DNA of 64,000 nt from Podospora pseudoanserina (Eukaryota > Ascomycota > Sordariomycetes > Sordariales > Podosporaceae). The notes beneath the pieces were generated by a model. That model saw only the letters and a program-made list of their open reading frames with translations. It was not told the origin of the DNA and did not search any database. Shown piece after piece: positions 62,749 to 64,000 of this stretch (position 1 is its first letter; each line of letters begins with the position of its first letter). Where the stretch lies: NCBI RefSeq assembly GCF_035222485.1, contig NC_085920.1, positions 3,844,001-3,908,000 of the forward strand. Reading direction: 5' to 3'. Made by a program: the position numbers and the translations under genes.

Positions 62749-63938
62749 GGGGTCATTAATTGTACATAGAATTGCAGAGTCTCAGTGTAAATCTACAACA
62801 CCATGAAGAAAACTGACGATAGCTGCTCTAGAGACGGACATGTTGACTCAGCGGCCTGATTATCTCTCTACATGTGACCTTTGTACACACACACGGACCT
62901 GAACTGGCCAAAAAATCAATACATGGATTGGAACCTGCAGGCCATCTGCAGCTTCCCCTTTCCAGCACGTGTTGCTCGATTAGCCGTAAAAATCGCTTCT
63001 GCTCGGCTATGTCTGTGCGTGCGGCGAGCATCTTGTGAAATGGAAAGGGATCCCCAGCTTTAATCTCATAGAGAACTTCAACCTTGACCATTCTCCCATC
63101 GTCCCAACTCTCTCAGAGAAAGCATCATGACCTCCCAAACTCTAATTCCGCTCCCGCTCCCGCTCCCGGTGGTGATGATCAGCAAGCCACCACGTCCACG
63201 AAGCCATCTGTGTCTAGTGCCAGCTTGATTGATTCATTGGTCACTGGATGCTACTCACTGCACATATGCTTCCACGAGGCGTCGATATTACCTTGAACAT
63301 TCGACAAGGCATTCCAACCAGTCAGCTCCCGACTCGGGCTTTGCTATAAGGTCCAACACCGCTCAGCACTGCTTTTCATTGCAGCGTTGTACCTTGAACG
63401 CAACAGTGGTGGCTTGCGATGCTGACAAGGAAGATGTAGGCTGACCATCAGCTGTATCCGAAATGATTCCCCAAGCAAAGGAAGCGCTAGCAGACGTTAT
63501 CGTGAGAACAAAGGAACGTCATCGGCATGGGCAACCCCGACGGGAGAAATGGGCCTTTTCCACCTCCCAAGAAACGCTACCTACCCTACGGCGGCGTGGC
63601 CTGTGGGTTGTGGGCTGTGGGCTACGTTATCGTTGGTGGTTCAGCTGACCGAGACAGACTTCCTGCCACCTCACGGCAGTTGTGGGCTCCTTCCTTCGCT
63701 CCTTCCTGCGCATAACCCGCCAAGACACGGAGTCTTTACACTCAGCCTTGCAAATCGAAGACCCTGAGTTCCAGGTTGCCATTCTTGTTTTGTGTTTCGT
63801 TGTCGTTCTTTTTCCTTTCCTCCTTTCTTCTCTGCATCTACCGTCCGGCACCTGATCTGCAACCTAACCTGCAGGCAAGCTTCACCTCTAGCCTGATCCT
63901 ACTCACCTCTGCCGCAGCCGCCCAAAAAAAAACAACCC

Positions 63939-64000
63939 ATGGCTCGCAATCCCTTCAAGTTCGGCACCGACCTCTGGGATCCGTCCCATCGGTTCGAAAC
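63939..64000 (+). CDS. Start of an unrecognised gene, cut by window
   Basis: ATG at 63939 follows an A-rich stretch and AACAACCC, a good start context. The 20 complete codons read MARNPFKFGTDLWDPSHRFE and run open to the edge. I recognise no family from so little. A first exon is likely, since upstream frames do not extend it. Confidence 0.5.
   Translation, partial: MARNPFKFGTDLWDPSHRFE

Larger units (their letters stand above)
61149..63938. other. Gene-poor stretch before the right-edge gene
   Basis: 2.8 kb between the 960-aa gene and the partial gene at the right edge, which are divergent. A strong TATA element (62739-62748) precedes a short ATG frame at 62803. A CTT microsatellite lies at about 62565-62583, and three copies of GCTCCC at about 63150-63167. 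No gene with a family match was found. Confidence 0.4.

Noticed and set aside
63127-63228. Short frame with Pro-Leu repeats near the right edge
   Set aside because: About 33 codons only, made by a GCTCCC repeat; no context for a gene.
1-64000. LTR elements, Polinton-like or other viral remnants, and CRISPR arrays
   Set aside because: No reverse transcriptase, integrase, capsid or long direct repeat was seen in any frame, and no regularly spaced repeat array with unique spacers.

Overview
The window is nuclear DNA of a filamentous ascomycete, most likely a member of the Sordariales (Podospora/Chaetomium/Neurospora relatives). The reasons are compact genes on both strands, short introns (about 50-90 nt) with CTRAC-type branch sites close to the acceptor, and recognisable fungal proteins: a het-c type incompatibility protein, a single-chain urease, a GH45 endoglucanase, Scm3 and the NDUFAF7/MidA-type methyltransferase. 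The species cannot be named from sequence alone. I see 25 protein genes (the first and last cut by the window), no rRNA gene, no convincing intact tRNA gene, no CRISPR array and no intact transposon or viral element.

Layout. 0-5.3 kb: atg6/Beclin-1 (3' part cut off, minus strand), the Qb-SNARE vti1 and the urease gene, which has four GATA-factor sites upstream. 6.5-14.2 kb: an HMG-box protein, a 2.9 kb gene-free stretch, het-c with a repetitive Gly/Tyr/Arg/Glu C-terminus, and a GH45 endoglucanase. 15-24 kb: a DNAJC11-like protein without an HPD motif, the CK2 catalytic subunit, a degenerate 14-bp minisatellite, and a membrane-anchored M28 peptidase (GCPII/Vps70 type). 25.5-33.5 kb: a DHA1-type MFS transporter, a cytochrome P450 and a DHA2-type MFS transporter. 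The last two are divergent across about 970 bp that holds several CGG/CCG palindromes. 33.8-42.7 kb: TFIIS, the CENP-A chaperone Scm3, an NDUFAF7-like methyltransferase and an Mcy1-like PLP enzyme. 43-46.4 kb: a divergent pair of unrecognised secreted or GPI-anchored low-complexity proteins. 46.8-61.1 kb: mitochondrial AspRS, the endocytic adaptor AP180, Tfb3/MAT1, NudC, Bud27/URI and a 960-aa fungal protein of unknown role. A new gene opens at 63939 and runs off the right edge.

Most of the window is core cell biology: autophagy and vacuolar trafficking, transcription, the centromere, mitochondrial translation and complex I assembly, and endocytosis. The accessory parts are the P450/MFS group, het-c, GH45 and the secreted pair. 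No new multi-gene system is evident. The features most worth a second look are the 14-bp array at 20.5-21.1 kb, the palindrome cluster in the P450/MFS promoter, the HPD-less J protein, two GC-AG introns in conserved genes, the tandem acceptor at the end of TFIIS, the unusual secreted pair at 43-46 kb, and het-c with no HET-domain partner beside it.
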